From Trebonia sp963759545 (GTDB taxonomy: Bacteria > Actinomycetota > Actinomycetes > Streptosporangiales > Streptosporangiaceae): DNA of 64,000 nt. The DNA lies in NCBI GenBank assembly GCA_963759545.1, contig CAVXAB010000026.1:62001-126000 (forward strand). The letters are read 5' to 3'. A program made the translations under genes and the position numbers. A model generated the notes under the pieces. That model made no database searches and was not told where the DNA came from. It worked only from the letters and a program-made list of their open reading frames with translations. This document shows, piece after piece, positions 43,519 to 51,700 of the stretch. Each line of letters opens with the position of its first letter. The stretch's first letter is position 1.

Positions 43519-44124
43519 TCACCAGTCCTTGCCCGGCGGCGGAAGCCAGGGGAGGCTGAGCACCAGGACGTCGAGGACCGGGGCGGCCGCCCCGTCGCCG
43601 CGGGCCCGCGCGACCTTCCGCCAGCCCCATGACCGGAATGCGGCCTGCGCCGCGCCCGCCGCGGGCGGGACCGTCAGGGTGGCCCGCTCCTCTGGCCGGC
43701 CGCCGAGCATTAGCTCGTGCAGTTCCCTGCCGATGCCCTGCCGCCGCCAGGACGCGCGCACAAGCAGCTCGGTCAGCGCGAACGTCCGGCCGGGATGCTC
43801 GGCCGTGACCTCGGGCGGCAGCGGCGTGGTCAGGTCCCGCCACCAGGACGTGGACGGCCGCAGCGGCATCCCCGAGGCGTAGCCGACCAGGAAGCCGCCG
43901 TGCCGCGCCTCCGCGAGCGCGAAGCCAGGCTGCCGCCGCCACACCAGGGCCCGCCGCGCTACCGCCGGGTCGCCGGCGTTCCCGTAGACCTCGCCGGCCA
44001 GCGCCATCAGGTCAGCGTCGCGCTCGGCCGCCCCGCCACCGTCAAGCAGCCGGTACGCGATCCCCGACTCGCCCAAGCGGTCACCTTCCGTGCTTGCGGC
44101 CCCCACAGGGCGTAACCTGTTCAA
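43519..44124 (-). CDS. GNAT family N-acetyltransferase
   Basis: A 201-residue protein. The GNAT core is seen in GRTFALTELLVRASWRRQGI with GRELHELMLGGRPEERATL (the Q/RxxGxG/A acetyl-CoA motif) and the C-terminal AAFRSWGWRKVARA. The substrate is unknown. The gene is convergent with the adenylate kinase (47-bp gap) and has the start MNRLRPVG, though a later Met is not available before the domain. Confidence 0.8.
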   Translation of the reverse strand: MNRLRPVGAASTEGDRLGESGIAYRLLDGGGAAERDADLMALAGEVYGNAGDPAVARRALVWRRQPGFALAEARHGGFLVGYASGMPLRPSTSWWRDLTTPLPPEVTAEHPGRTFALTELLVRASWRRQGIGRELHELMLGGRPEERATLTVPPAAGAAQAAFRSWGWRKVARARGDGAAAPVLDVLVLSLPWLPPPGKDW

Positions 44125-44254
44125 CGCCCTCGGACCGACAGCGCCAATCTAGCGGCGCCCATGGTCCCGGCGGGTCACCGGCACCGGCTGTCACAGCGGG
44201 GCAAATCAGTGAATGTGCGTCCATCAGGCCATTTGATGAGGTAGACCGGTAGCT

Positions 44255-45826
44255 GTGCGTCGGCGTTGGGGAATGTTGGGTGCCGTAGCGGCCGTGAGCG
44301 TGCTCGCGGCGTGCTCCGGCTCGGCCGCGTCGCCGGGTTCCGCTTACCCGGGTCACGCGACAGCGGCCGCCACGTTGCGGGCGGGAACCAAGCCGCTGCC
44401 GGTCGCGGTGACCAGGGTCCCCGCGACGGCGGATTCCGTGGTGGCGGACAAGGCGCCGGCCGCGCTCACGGCGGCGCTCGCGCGCACGCTGTTCGCCAGC
44501 GCACCCGTCGTGGTGGTGTCTGGCACCGCGGGCCGGGCACTGCAGGTAGCCGGGGCGGACGCCCGCGCCGCGCACGCCCCGGTGCTGCTCGCTTCCACGG
44601 CCACGGCCACGGCCCTGGCTCAGCTCGCCGCCTCGGCACGGGCGCTTCACCCGGTCGCGGTGCTGACCGAGGGACTACCCGCGGCCTGGCCTCGGCAGCT
44701 GGCGGCGCGGCTGCCAGGCGTGAAGGTGGTCGGCAGGGCCGCGGCGCTGCCCGCGACACGGTCACCGGCGCCGCTCAGCCGCGTGGCCGTCCTGGTCACC
44801 GCGCCCGCCACCGCCAAGTCGAGCACGGCGCCTGCGTCGATCGCGGCGGTCACCGCGACGGCGCAAGCGGCAGGCGCGGCCGTCGTGGACGTGACCGGCA
44901 CCGACCCGCGCGCGGACCCGGCGGCGATCACGGCGCTGGCCAGGCTGCGGCCGGCCGCGGTCGTCGCCGTCGGCGCGCAGTTCGGTTCGGCCGGCCGCCT
45001 GGCCAGCAGGATCGCCGTGGCGGAGACCGGCCGCCAGCTCCCGGGCGGCGGGCAGGTCATGTTCCCTGGGCGCCGCCTCGTTGCGCTGTACGGGCACCCG
45101 GGAACACCGGGGCTCGGCGTTCTGGGGGAGCAGGACCTGCCGGCCAGCATCGCCAGGGCGCGGCAGATGGCCGCCGCCTACCGGCCGCTCAGCCGGGTGC
45201 CTGTCGTGCCCGCCTTCGAGATCATCGCTTCCGTGGCGGAGGCGTCACCGGGCCCGGACGGGTCCTACTCGTACGAGACGCCCGTGTCGCAGCTGCTGCC
45301 CTGGGTGCGGGAGGCCACGGCGGACGGCCTGTACGTCGTGCTCGACCTGCAGCCTGGGCGCTCCAGCCTGCTCGCCCAGGCCGAGTACTACCAGTCGCTA
45401 CTCGAGCTGCCCGACGTCGGCCTGGCGCTCGACGCCGAATGGAAGCTGCAACCCGGGCAAAAGCCGCTACAGCAGATCGGGCACGTCGACATCGGCGAGG
45501 TCAACAGCGTCGTCGGCTGGCTCGCGGCGCTCACCGCCCGGCATGACCTGCCGCAGAAGCTCCTCGTGCTGCACCAGTTCCAGCTCGCGATGCTCACCGG
45601 CGAGCGAGACCTGGACACCGGCCACGACAACCTCGCGATCGTCATCCACATGGACGGGCAGGGCACTCCCGGGGTAAAGCAGGGCACGTGGAACGCGGTC
45701 ACCGCGGCGGCGCCGCGCGGCGTGTTCTTCGGCTGGAAGGACTTCCTCGTCAAGGACCACCCGATGCTCACGCCCGGGCAGACGATGACGGAGACGCCGG
45801 CCCCGGTGATGATCTCCTACCAGTGA
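44255..45826 (+). CDS. Large secreted lipoprotein with cell-wall-binding-like and TIM-barrel-like parts
   Basis: A 523-residue protein with signal MLGAVAAVSVLAACSG (lipobox LAAC, Cys about residue 20). Residues about 40-270 hold Ala-rich alternating strands (APVVVVSGTAGRALQVAGAD, HAPVLLASTATATALAQLAA), reminiscent of CW_binding_2-like repeats. The C-terminal half (PVVPAFEIIASVAEASPGPD, GLYVVLDLQPGRSSLLAQAE, VGLALDAEWKLQPGQ) looks like a glycoside-hydrolase-like barrel with conserved acidic residues. No enzyme name is assigned. The start is GTG 44255. Confidence 0.65.
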   Translation: MRRRWGMLGAVAAVSVLAACSGSAASPGSAYPGHATAAATLRAGTKPLPVAVTRVPATADSVVADKAPAALTAALARTLFASAPVVVVSGTAGRALQVAGADARAAHAPVLLASTATATALAQLAASARALHPVAVLTEGLPAAWPRQLAARLPGVKVVGRAAALPATRSPAPLSRVAVLVTAPATAKSSTAPASIAAVTATAQAAGAAVVDVTGTDPRADPAAITALARLRPAAVVAVGAQFGSAGRLASRIAVAETGRQLPGGGQVMFPGRRLVALYGHPGTPGLGVLGEQDLPASIARARQMAAAYRPLSRVPVVPAFEIIASVAEASPGPDGSYSYETPVSQLLPWVREATADGLYVVLDLQPGRSSLLAQAEYYQSLLELPDVGLALDAEWKLQPGQKPLQQIGHVDIGEVNSVVGWLAALTARHDLPQKLLVLHQFQLAMLTGERDLDTGHDNLAIVIHMDGQGTPGVKQGTWNAVTAAAPRGVFFGWKDFLVKDHPMLTPGQTMTETPAPVMISYQ

Positions 45827-45850
45827 GGCGCGCCGCCGCAATACTCGACG

Positions 45851-46573
45851 TCAGTTACCCTCGGCCTCGTCCTGCCTGACGTCGACCTCATCCAGCCGGA
45901 CGCCGGCCTCATCGAGCCTGGCCAGCATCTCCGCCGGGTCCGCGTACACCCGGTAGGCGCCGGCCCGCTCCAGCTCCTCGCGGCCGTAGCCGCCCGACTG
46001 CAGCCCGATGCCGAGCGCGCCGGCCCGCCGCGCCGCGAGCAGGTCCCAGACGCTGTCGCCCACGACCATCGTGTGCCTGGGGTCCACGCCGAGCAGCGCG
46101 GCGGCGGCAATGAACAAGTCGGGGTCGGGCTTGGCGTGCCGCACCAGGTCCCTGGTCACCATCGGGGTGTCCTCAGGGAGGCCGAGCAGCTCAAGGGCGG
46201 GCCGTGCGGTCGCGGCGTACCCGCTGGTAGCGATGCCCCACCGGACGCCAGAGGCGGTGAGCGCGGCAAGCAGCTCACGCGCGCCGGGCAGCGCGGTCAC
46301 CGACCCCATCTGCTTGCTGTACTCGGCGGCGTGCGCGAGCTGCAGTTCCCTGATGTCCTCGGCTGACAGCGACCGGCCGGTCTCCCGCAGCAGGGCGTGC
46401 ACGAACAGCCCGCCGCTCATCCCGATCCGCCGGTGGATCCGCCAGACGGACAGGTCGATGCCGAGCTCGCTGAGCGCGGCGCGCCAGGCGATCACGTGCT
46501 GGTAGACGCTGTCGATCAGCGTCCCGTCAAGGTCAAAGAGAAAAGACGGCGTAGGCGGGTGCGGGTAGTCCAT
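45851..46573 (-). CDS. HAD family hydrolase (phosphoglycolate phosphatase-like)
   Basis: A 240-residue HAD protein: motif I FLFDLDGTLIDSVYQHVIAW, a helical cap, motif II GIATSGYAATARPALELLG, motif III Lys in RHAKPDPDLFIAAAALLGV, and motif IV MVVGDSVWDLLAARRAGALG. The C-terminal 35 residues are acidic (LDEVDVRQDEAEG). It probably dephosphorylates a small sugar phosphate. The start at 46573 is supported by the family N-terminus just before motif I. Confidence 0.88.
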   Translation of the reverse strand: MDYPHPPTPSFLFDLDGTLIDSVYQHVIAWRAALSELGIDLSVWRIHRRIGMSGGLFVHALLRETGRSLSAEDIRELQLAHAAEYSKQMGSVTALPGARELLAALTASGVRWGIATSGYAATARPALELLGLPEDTPMVTRDLVRHAKPDPDLFIAAAALLGVDPRHTMVVGDSVWDLLAARRAGALGIGLQSGGYGREELERAGAYRVYADPAEMLARLDEAGVRLDEVDVRQDEAEGN

Positions 46574-46632
46574 TTGAAAATTGTGGCATCACCAGTTCCC
46601 GGCCGGCAGACAAGGCGTCAATTTTCGCCGCG

Positions 46633-46671
46633 GCGTCAGAACAGGGCGTCAGAACAGGGCGTCAGAACAGG
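46633..46671. repeat. Three-copy 13-bp tandem repeat at the phosphatase gene end
   Basis: GCGTCAGAACAGG is repeated exactly three times (46633-46645, 46646-46658, 46659-46671). The histidine phosphatase stop codon at 46662-46664 lies in the first unit as read by the gene, so each unit carries a copy of the last codons plus stop. Confidence 0.75.
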
Positions 46672-47306
46672 GGCGCCTGGACTGGTGCGGGTCCTTCCCT
46701 TAGGCGCAGCTCGCGGATCTGCGCGGTCTCGAGGTGCGGCAGCTGGCGGTGCAAGGACGGGTCCATCCGGAGGAAGCCCGCCTCCAGGATCTGCAGGGTG
46801 TCCCCGTGGGAGAGCAGGAGGATGTCGCGGCCGCGATACTGCCTTTCCAGGTCCGCGACCAGCGCGGTCGCCCGGTCAAGCACGGCGGCCGCGGACTCGA
46901 TGCCGCCAACCGCGTGCTCGGCGCACCCGTGGCCGGCGCCCGCGTTATCGGCCGTCCATACCCGCGCGTAGTTCGCCGCCGAGGTCCCTTCCAGGTCACC
47001 GAAGCACCGCTCGCGCAGCGCCTCGGAGATGGTGACCTCGGCCGCGCCGAGGTGCGCGCGCACAATCTCCGCCGTCTGCCGTGCGCGGGAGAAGTCCGAC
47101 GAGCAGATCACGGTATCCGCTGGCAGGTCACACTGCTGTGCCGCCTCGAGCGCCTGCCGGCGGCCAAGCTCCGACAACCCCCAGTCGCCGCCGCGGTCAG
47201 TCTCGATCCGGCTGACGATGACGCCGGCCTCGTTCGCCTTGCTCTGCCCGTGCCGCATGACGCGGTAGCTGTTCGCGAGGCGATTCACGCCGCTGAGGTG
47301 ATTCAT
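46662..47306 (-). CDS. Histidine phosphatase family protein
   Basis: A 214-residue phosphoglycerate-mutase-like enzyme: YRVMRHGQSKANEAGVIVSR has the RHG catalytic His, CSSDFSRARQTAEIVRAHLG the second Arg/His region, RERCFGDLEG the acid/base region, and ILLLSHGDTLQILEAGF the second catalytic His. The start at 47306 (MNHLSG) is chosen, as the longer frame adds an unconserved leader. The substrate is not identifiable. Confidence 0.85.
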   Translation of the reverse strand: MNHLSGVNRLANSYRVMRHGQSKANEAGVIVSRIETDRGGDWGLSELGRRQALEAAQQCDLPADTVICSSDFSRARQTAEIVRAHLGAAEVTISEALRERCFGDLEGTSAANYARVWTADNAGAGHGCAEHAVGGIESAAAVLDRATALVADLERQYRGRDILLLSHGDTLQILEAGFLRMDPSLHRQLPHLETAQIRELRLREGPAPVQAPLF

Positions 47307-47434
47307 GACCCGCCCGACGCTACCACCGGCGCGAGTGAGGCCAGAAAATGAGATCAGGGACATCACCCCGGCCGCCACGATGGTCGGCGGCCGGGTCGTG
47401 CACGGGTCGCTCGCGTCGCTGTTACCGTGCCAGC

Positions 47435-47830
47435 ATGGGAATCCGGCTGAGTGAATCGGCGATCCGGCTGATCGACGGGCGCAACTACGCGGTACTGGCC
47501 ACGGTGAACGCCGACGGCAGCCCGCAGACTTCTGTCATGTGGGTCGGCCGCGACGGTGACGACCTGCTGTTCTCCACCGTGGAAGGCCGGGTAAAGCACC
47601 GCAACATGGTGCGCGACCCGCGGGTGAGCGTCACGGTGATCGACTCCGCGGACCCGGAGAACTACGTCGAGCTGCGCGGCACGGCGTCGATGACGCCGGA
47701 CATCGGACGGCGCTTCGACACCGGCCTGTCGTGGAAGTACGACGGGAAGGACCCAGGCGAGGACAGGCCGGGCGCCGTCCGCGTGGTCGTCCGCGTCGAG
47801 GTAACCAAGGCCGCCGGCTACGCGGCCTAG
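47435..47830 (+). CDS. PPOX-class F420-dependent enzyme
   Basis: A 131-residue split-barrel flavin/F420 protein: IDGRNYAVLATVNADGSPQT, SVMWVGRDGDDLLFSTVEGR, VKHRNMVRDPRVSVTVIDSA and YVELRGTASM are typical of the PPOX/pyridoxamine-oxidase-like F420 family. Start ATG 47435. It stands alone, convergent with an OsmC gene, and with a strong stem-loop repeat between them. The substrate is unknown. Confidence 0.85.
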   Translation: MGIRLSESAIRLIDGRNYAVLATVNADGSPQTSVMWVGRDGDDLLFSTVEGRVKHRNMVRDPRVSVTVIDSADPENYVELRGTASMTPDIGRRFDTGLSWKYDGKDPGEDRPGAVRVVVRVEVTKAAGYAA

Positions 47831-47863
47831 CCGCCCGGATCGTAAGGGTCGATTCTTGCGTTT

Positions 47864-47902
47864 CATGTGGATTCCGCAGCAATGAGCTGCGGAATCCACA
47901 TG
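47864..47902. repeat. Perfect 17-bp stem-loop of a dispersed repeat
   Basis: Arms 47864-47880 and 47886-47902 (CATGTGGATTCCGCAGC and its complement) enclose a five-base loop. It lies 34 bp after the F420 gene stop. A related element is at about 62551-62650, sharing this arm, then ATGATCATG and GGACAACCCGGAC further on. Probably a terminator-bearing intergenic repeat. Confidence 0.65.
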
Positions 47903-47980
47903 ATCATGAGGCCGGACCGCGGTCCCGCTGGACAACCCGGACGAAACGGGCGCGCTCGGCTCGGGTTAGGTTAGCCAGGG

Positions 47981-48403
47981 TCAGGCGATCTCGCTCTTGA
48001 CGGGCGTGCCAAGCTCTACCGTCTTGCTCACCGTGCACAGCGAGTCGTGGGACCGGCGGACGGCGCCAGGGAGCAGTTCCCGCGCCGCGTCGCCGGCCTC
48101 GCCCTCGGGAAACGACACGTGGAACGTGACCGCGATGTCCGTCAGGCGGTTACCGAGCGCGTCGCGTACCTTCTCCGCACCGACCTCGACGGTGAACGCC
48201 GTCGGCTCCGCCCGCCGGGACGTCAGCACGTCCACGTCAATCGCCGTGCACGTCCCGATCGCCGTGAGCAGCAACTCGACCGGCGTGAACTCCCCGTCGG
48301 CCCCCTGGCCGACCGTGATCGTCCCGCCGCGCTCGTTCCGCACCGTGTAGCTGCCAGCCGCGACCCGCTCGATCCGCACCTGCCGGTGCGTGTCCTGCGC
48401 CAT
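47981..48403 (-). CDS. OsmC/Ohr family protein
   Basis: A 140-residue OsmC-like peroxidase: EFTPVELLLTAIGTCTAIDV holds the first Cys, and RRSHDSLCTVSKTVELGTPV the second, the Cys pair used to reduce organic hydroperoxides. The start at 48403 (MAQDTHRQ) is preferred to 48421. It is convergent with the F420 gene. Confidence 0.87.
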   Translation of the reverse strand: MAQDTHRQVRIERVAAGSYTVRNERGGTITVGQGADGEFTPVELLLTAIGTCTAIDVDVLTSRRAEPTAFTVEVGAEKVRDALGNRLTDIAVTFHVSFPEGEAGDAARELLPGAVRRSHDSLCTVSKTVELGTPVKSEIA

Positions 48404-48489
48404 GTCCGCCGCCCCTTTCACAAGCCGTCTCGCCTAAGCCGTTTGCTCAGTCAGCGAGCAGAACGCCGCGGGCCCGGCGGCTATGCCCG

Positions 48490-49308
48490 TCAGGCCGGGA
48501 GCGGGTCGCCGGTCTCCAGGAGGGTCTTCAGGCTGGCGATGACGGCGGGCCAGCCGGCACCGACCATCTCCGCCACCGTGCTGCCGGGCGCGAAGCCGTC
48601 GTGCACCACGGTCAGCTTGACCACGCCTTCCCCGGTTGGCTCGATCTCGAAGGTCACCGTCGAGCGGGGCTCGCTTGAGAGCTTCGCGAGGAACGCGTCG
48701 TCCCAGCCGAATCGCGCGGCCAGTTCCGGCGTCATGCTGTGCCAGGTGTAGGACAGGCGGCGGAACGGGTCGGACTCGACCACCACCTGCTCCGGGTCGC
48801 TGATCAGCACGCCGTGGTTGTCCCAGGTCATCGTCGAGCCGGGGGCCCAGTCGGTGCTGAAGGTCGTCTCCCAGTAGCGCTTGGTGAACTCCGGCTCGGT
48901 CAGCGCCTGCCAGAGCCGCTCGGGAGTGGTGCTGATGTAGGTCGCGTACACGACGCTCGGCTTGTCCATCGGGGTCTCCTCCAGGGCTTTCTTCAGGTCC
49001 GCGAGTGCGCGGACCCGGGGTAGGTCGTACCGGCTGATCCACCGGTCGGCGATGGCGTTGATCGGCTCGGCGTTGAGGTAGTGCAGCTTCTCCCGGCCGT
49101 GCCACACGGTGGTGACGAGGTTCGCCCCCTCGAGCACCGCCAGGTGCTTGCTCACCGACTGCCTGGCCATGTCGAGCCCGGCGCACAGCTCGCGCAGGGT
49201 CTGCCCGGACCGCCCGTTCAGGCTGTCGAGCAGCCGCCGGCGGCTTGGGTCGGCCAGCGCCCTGAACACCTCGTCCATCACACAGCTCGTCTCGTCATCC
49301 ATTGACAT
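48490..49308 (-). CDS. ArsR-type HTH fused to SRPBCC (AHSA1) domain
   Basis: A 272-residue fusion. Residues about 10-95 are an ArsR winged helix (VFRALADPSRRRLLDSLNGR, CAGLDMARQSVSKHLAVLEG). Residues about 115-270 are an AHSA1/SRPBCC ligand-binding fold (ATYISTTPERLWQALTEPEF, RYWETTFSTDWAPGSTMTWD, GWPAVIASLKTLLETGD). Start ATG 49308; a long dyad (49304-49357) overlaps this start, so autoregulation is likely. Confidence 0.85.
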   Translation of the reverse strand: MSMDDETSCVMDEVFRALADPSRRRLLDSLNGRSGQTLRELCAGLDMARQSVSKHLAVLEGANLVTTVWHGREKLHYLNAEPINAIADRWISRYDLPRVRALADLKKALEETPMDKPSVVYATYISTTPERLWQALTEPEFTKRYWETTFSTDWAPGSTMTWDNHGVLISDPEQVVVESDPFRRLSYTWHSMTPELAARFGWDDAFLAKLSSEPRSTVTFEIEPTGEGVVKLTVVHDGFAPGSTVAEMVGAGWPAVIASLKTLLETGDPLPA

Positions 49309-49357
49309 GCAACCATTTGGCTGCCTTTTACGATAGGCAGCCGGAAGGCTGCATGTC
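49304..49357. promoter_or_regulatory. Long imperfect inverted repeat at the ArsR-type gene start
   Basis: Arms 49304-49325 and 49336-49357 pair at 18 of 22 positions (outer GACATGCA and TGCATGTC are perfect) around a ten-base A/T-rich loop. The element overlaps the start of the ArsR-SRPBCC gene and may be its operator or a remnant of a mobile repeat. Confidence 0.5.
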
Positions 49358-49644
49358 AAGTGCGTGGCGGCCGCTCGCCGGCGCGGCGCTGGCAAGCGCC
49401 GAACTCGCGGCCCAGGTCAGTGCGCCGGGTGTGCCTGCCCATCAGGATGATGCGCTCGGCGCCAAGCAGCCTGGCGGAGATGACCGCGCACAGCCCGACC
49501 GCGCCGTCGCCGATCACGGCCACGCTCTCGCCGGGCTTCACCCCGGCGGTGCGGGCGGCGTGCTTGGACCTTCGGGTCCTCGACGTCCTCGACGCGTACG
49601 TCGCCGGCCTGGTAAAGGAGTGTCGCGCGCATATGCCTTATCAC
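49356..49644 (-). pseudogene. Zinc-type alcohol dehydrogenase remnant with large internal deletion
   Basis: The start (MRATLLYQAGDVRVEDVEDP, from 49632) is the N-terminus of an MDR alcohol dehydrogenase. It jumps, with a frame change, directly to the coenzyme domain (ARTAGVKPGESVAVIGDGAV, GLCAVISARLLGAERIILMG), then ends with GREFGA at the dyad element. About 130-140 residues, including the catalytic zinc site, are missing, and the 3' half is lost too. Confidence 0.7.
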
Positions 49645-49961
49645 TCCTCAGTGATCTTCTTCAGCTCGGTGATCGCGGTCATCGCGGCGGGCCAGCCCGC
49701 GTAGAACGCCAGGTGCGTGATGGCGCGGGCGAGCTCGTCCTTGCTCAGGCCGTTGTCCATCGCCCTGCGCAGGTGCGCACCCAGCTGGCCGGTGCGGCCA
49801 AGCGAGACCAGCGCCGCGACCGTCACCAGGCTCCGGTCCCGTTGCGACAGCCCAGGATCGGCCCACACCTGGCCGAAGAGCACCTCGTCGGTCAGCCGCG
49901 CCAGCTCGGGCGCGATATCCCCGGCCAGCTCCTGGGCCCGGGTCTTCCCCGTATCGGTCAT
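49641..49961 (-). CDS. Carboxymuconolactone decarboxylase family protein
   Basis: A 106-residue CMD protein: LTDEVLFGQVWADPGLSQRD, RSLVTVAALVSLGRTGQLGA and DELARAITHLAFYAGWPAAM match the gamma-carboxymuconolactone-decarboxylase-like branch. Unlike the protein at 1528, it lacks the CxxC pair. It is directly upstream of the alcohol-dehydrogenase remnant on the same strand, a common pair in actinomycetes, so the original unit was probably CMD-ADH. Confidence 0.85.
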   Translation of the reverse strand: MTDTGKTRAQELAGDIAPELARLTDEVLFGQVWADPGLSQRDRSLVTVAALVSLGRTGQLGAHLRRAMDNGLSKDELARAITHLAFYAGWPAAMTAITELKKITEE

Positions 49962-50129
49962 CTCTGCACGCCCCTATCTGTTAGGTCATCCGCGCGGCGG
50001 GGAACCCGGCCGCGGCCAGGGCGGCACCCCGTACCCGCGGGCTCGTCCCGCTGTCTGCCTGACCGACCGGCGAGGACATGGCGAGGCGGGAGTTTCCCCC
50101 GCTCCCAAGCATGCACCGCGAGCCGGCCA

Positions 50130-50385
50130 GGCGGCAGCGCACTGGCGCTGTACGCCGGCATCGACGAGTGGCCGGCCTCCCAGCGCAACCTCGGCCGCTT
50201 CCTGTTCCTCCACCCGGCGGCGCGCGACATTTACGCCGACTGGGACAGCCAGATCCGCGCGTGCGTCGCCCGCATGCGCGCCCTGGCAGGCACCGAGCCC
50301 GACGCCCCCGACCTGGCCGCCCTGGCCGGCGAGCTCCTGGTCAAGAGCCCAGAATTCGCCCGGCTGTGGGATGGCCGCTCCCCGC
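50130..50385 (+). pseudogene. C-terminal fragment of XRE/MmyB-type regulator
   Basis: The frame reads ALYAGIDEWPASQRNLGRFL, FLHPAARDIYADWDSQIRAC and ALAGELLVKSPEFARLWDGR, i.e. the end of the MmyB-like ligand domain of actinobacterial HTH regulators. The helix-turn-helix and first half are absent, and the frame continues into unrelated sequence. A truncated remnant. Confidence 0.65.
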
Positions 50386-50460
50386 CTCAGCGAAAAGCGA
50401 GCCGCGCCACAGCAGCACTGACGCCTTTCTGGGAAGCATCGCTGCTTGCTAACCCCATTC

Positions 50461-50898
50461 TCAGGCTGTGCCGAGGGCCGTGGCGAGGTCGCCGGTGCGG
50501 CCCAGGAGCCGGGCCAGGGCGATGGGGTCCATGTAATCCTCGTAGCTGACGATCATGCCGTCGCGTACCCGGATGACGCCGACCGCGGTCAACTCGTAGG
50601 GGGCGCCGGTGACGTGGGACGTGCCGTGGTGGGTGATCTGGGTGATGACCACCGCCGGGTCGTCGGTCTGCCAGGTCACGGCGTCGACGCCCGCCATGGT
50701 GAACAGCGCGCGTGACTGGCCAGCGGCCGCGAAGTAGCCGCGGATGGCGTCGCGTCCCCGCAGTTCCCGCGGATGTCCTGGCGGGGCGAACGGGTAGGTG
50801 AGCACGCCGTCGGCGGCGAAGAGGTCGGCGAACACGACGCCTTCCCCTGCCACCATCTTGCGGACCTGCTCTGCGACCTCGCGCGGTGTCAATGGCAT
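50461..50898 (-). CDS. SnoaL-like/NTF2-fold protein
   Basis: A 145-residue cone-shaped NTF2-fold protein: FADLFAADGVLTYPFAPPGH, RELRGRDAIRGYFAAAGQSR and IRVRDGMIVSYEDYMDPIAL are typical of SnoaL-like isomerase/ketosteroid-isomerase relatives. Divergent from the TetR gene at 50969, which likely controls it. Confidence 0.8.
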   Translation of the reverse strand: MPLTPREVAEQVRKMVAGEGVVFADLFAADGVLTYPFAPPGHPRELRGRDAIRGYFAAAGQSRALFTMAGVDAVTWQTDDPAVVITQITHHGTSHVTGAPYELTAVGVIRVRDGMIVSYEDYMDPIALARLLGRTGDLATALGTA

Positions 50899-50968
50899 GG
50901 CGGACTCCTTACAATCGGAACGATGACCCCGCTTGTACTATACGGAACCAGCGCCCCGGTTAGCCAGC
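50899..50968. promoter_or_regulatory. Divergent promoter, SnoaL-like / TetR
   Basis: Seventy bases between divergent starts. CGGAACG and ACGGAACC form a direct pair about 25 bases apart around TTGTACTATA; a possible TetR site. Confidence 0.3.
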
Positions 50969-51568
50969 ATGGCTGACCGGCCGCTGCGCGCCGACGCGCA
51001 ACGAAACAGGGACAAGGTACTGCGCGCGGCGCAGGACGCGTTCGCCACGTCCGGCTACGGCGTTCCCCTCGACGAGATCGCCGCCATGGCCGGTGTCGGC
51101 CCTGGGACGGTCTACCGCCATTTCCCCTCCAAGGAAGAGCTGTTCGAGGCGGTGGTCACCGCCAGGCTCGGGGACCTCATCGCCGCCGCGCGGAGCCTCG
51201 CCACCGACCCGGACCCCGGGCAGGCCTTCTTCGGCTTCCTCGGCCGGTTCAGGCAAGAGGCGGCCGCGAAGCGCGACCTGCCCGACGCCATCGCCATCCC
51301 CGGCTCGCTTCAGGGCGAGTTGCACGCCGCGCTCGACGTGCTGCTGCGCCGCGCGCAGCAGGCGGGCGCAGTACGCGCCGACGTCACCACGCAAGACCTG
51401 ACAGCCCTGCTCAAGGGGCTGCTCCGCACCATCAACGACCTGCCACCAGGCACCGGGGACGAGGGACGGACCGACCGGCTGCTCACCGTGGTCACCGACG
51501 GGCTGCGCCGCCGCGACGACCAGATCAGTGGCGGGGAAAGGGCGGAGGCACGCCCTCGTTCGGAATGA
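50969..51568 (+). CDS. TetR family transcriptional regulator
   Basis: A 199-residue TetR protein: AQRNRDKVLRAAQDAFATSG and LDEIAAMAGVGPGTVYRHFP form the DNA-binding domain; the C-terminal part resembles the SCO1712-like ligand domains (GFLGRFRQEAAAKRDL). Start at ATG 50969 (MADRPL), as the longer 50933 form adds unconserved residues. It is divergent from the SnoaL-like gene. Confidence 0.88.
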   Translation: MADRPLRADAQRNRDKVLRAAQDAFATSGYGVPLDEIAAMAGVGPGTVYRHFPSKEELFEAVVTARLGDLIAAARSLATDPDPGQAFFGFLGRFRQEAAAKRDLPDAIAIPGSLQGELHAALDVLLRRAQQAGAVRADVTTQDLTALLKGLLRTINDLPPGTGDEGRTDRLLTVVTDGLRRRDDQISGGERAEARPRSE

Positions 51569-51571
51569 TAG

Positions 51572-51685
51572 GACAACTACGCGGCCGACCGTGCCGTCGC
51601 GGAGAAGCTGATGGCCTCCAACCTGGACCCGAAGCGGCTGGCGCTCGTCACCGGGGACTTCCTCGTCCGTGCGGGGTCGGGGTAA
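51572..51685 (+). pseudogene. Short coding remnant, unassigned
   Basis: Directly after an in-frame TAG, the frame reads DNYAADRAVAEKLMASNLDP and KRLALVTGDFLVRAGSG, then a TAA. It looks like the end of a real protein but has no start codon or identifiable family. Confidence 0.3.
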
Positions 51686-51700
51686 AGCCGTAAGCCACGC

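Noticed and set aside
46633..46671. CRISPR-like repeat
   Set aside because: Three contiguous 13-bp units without spacers; a simple tandem repeat.
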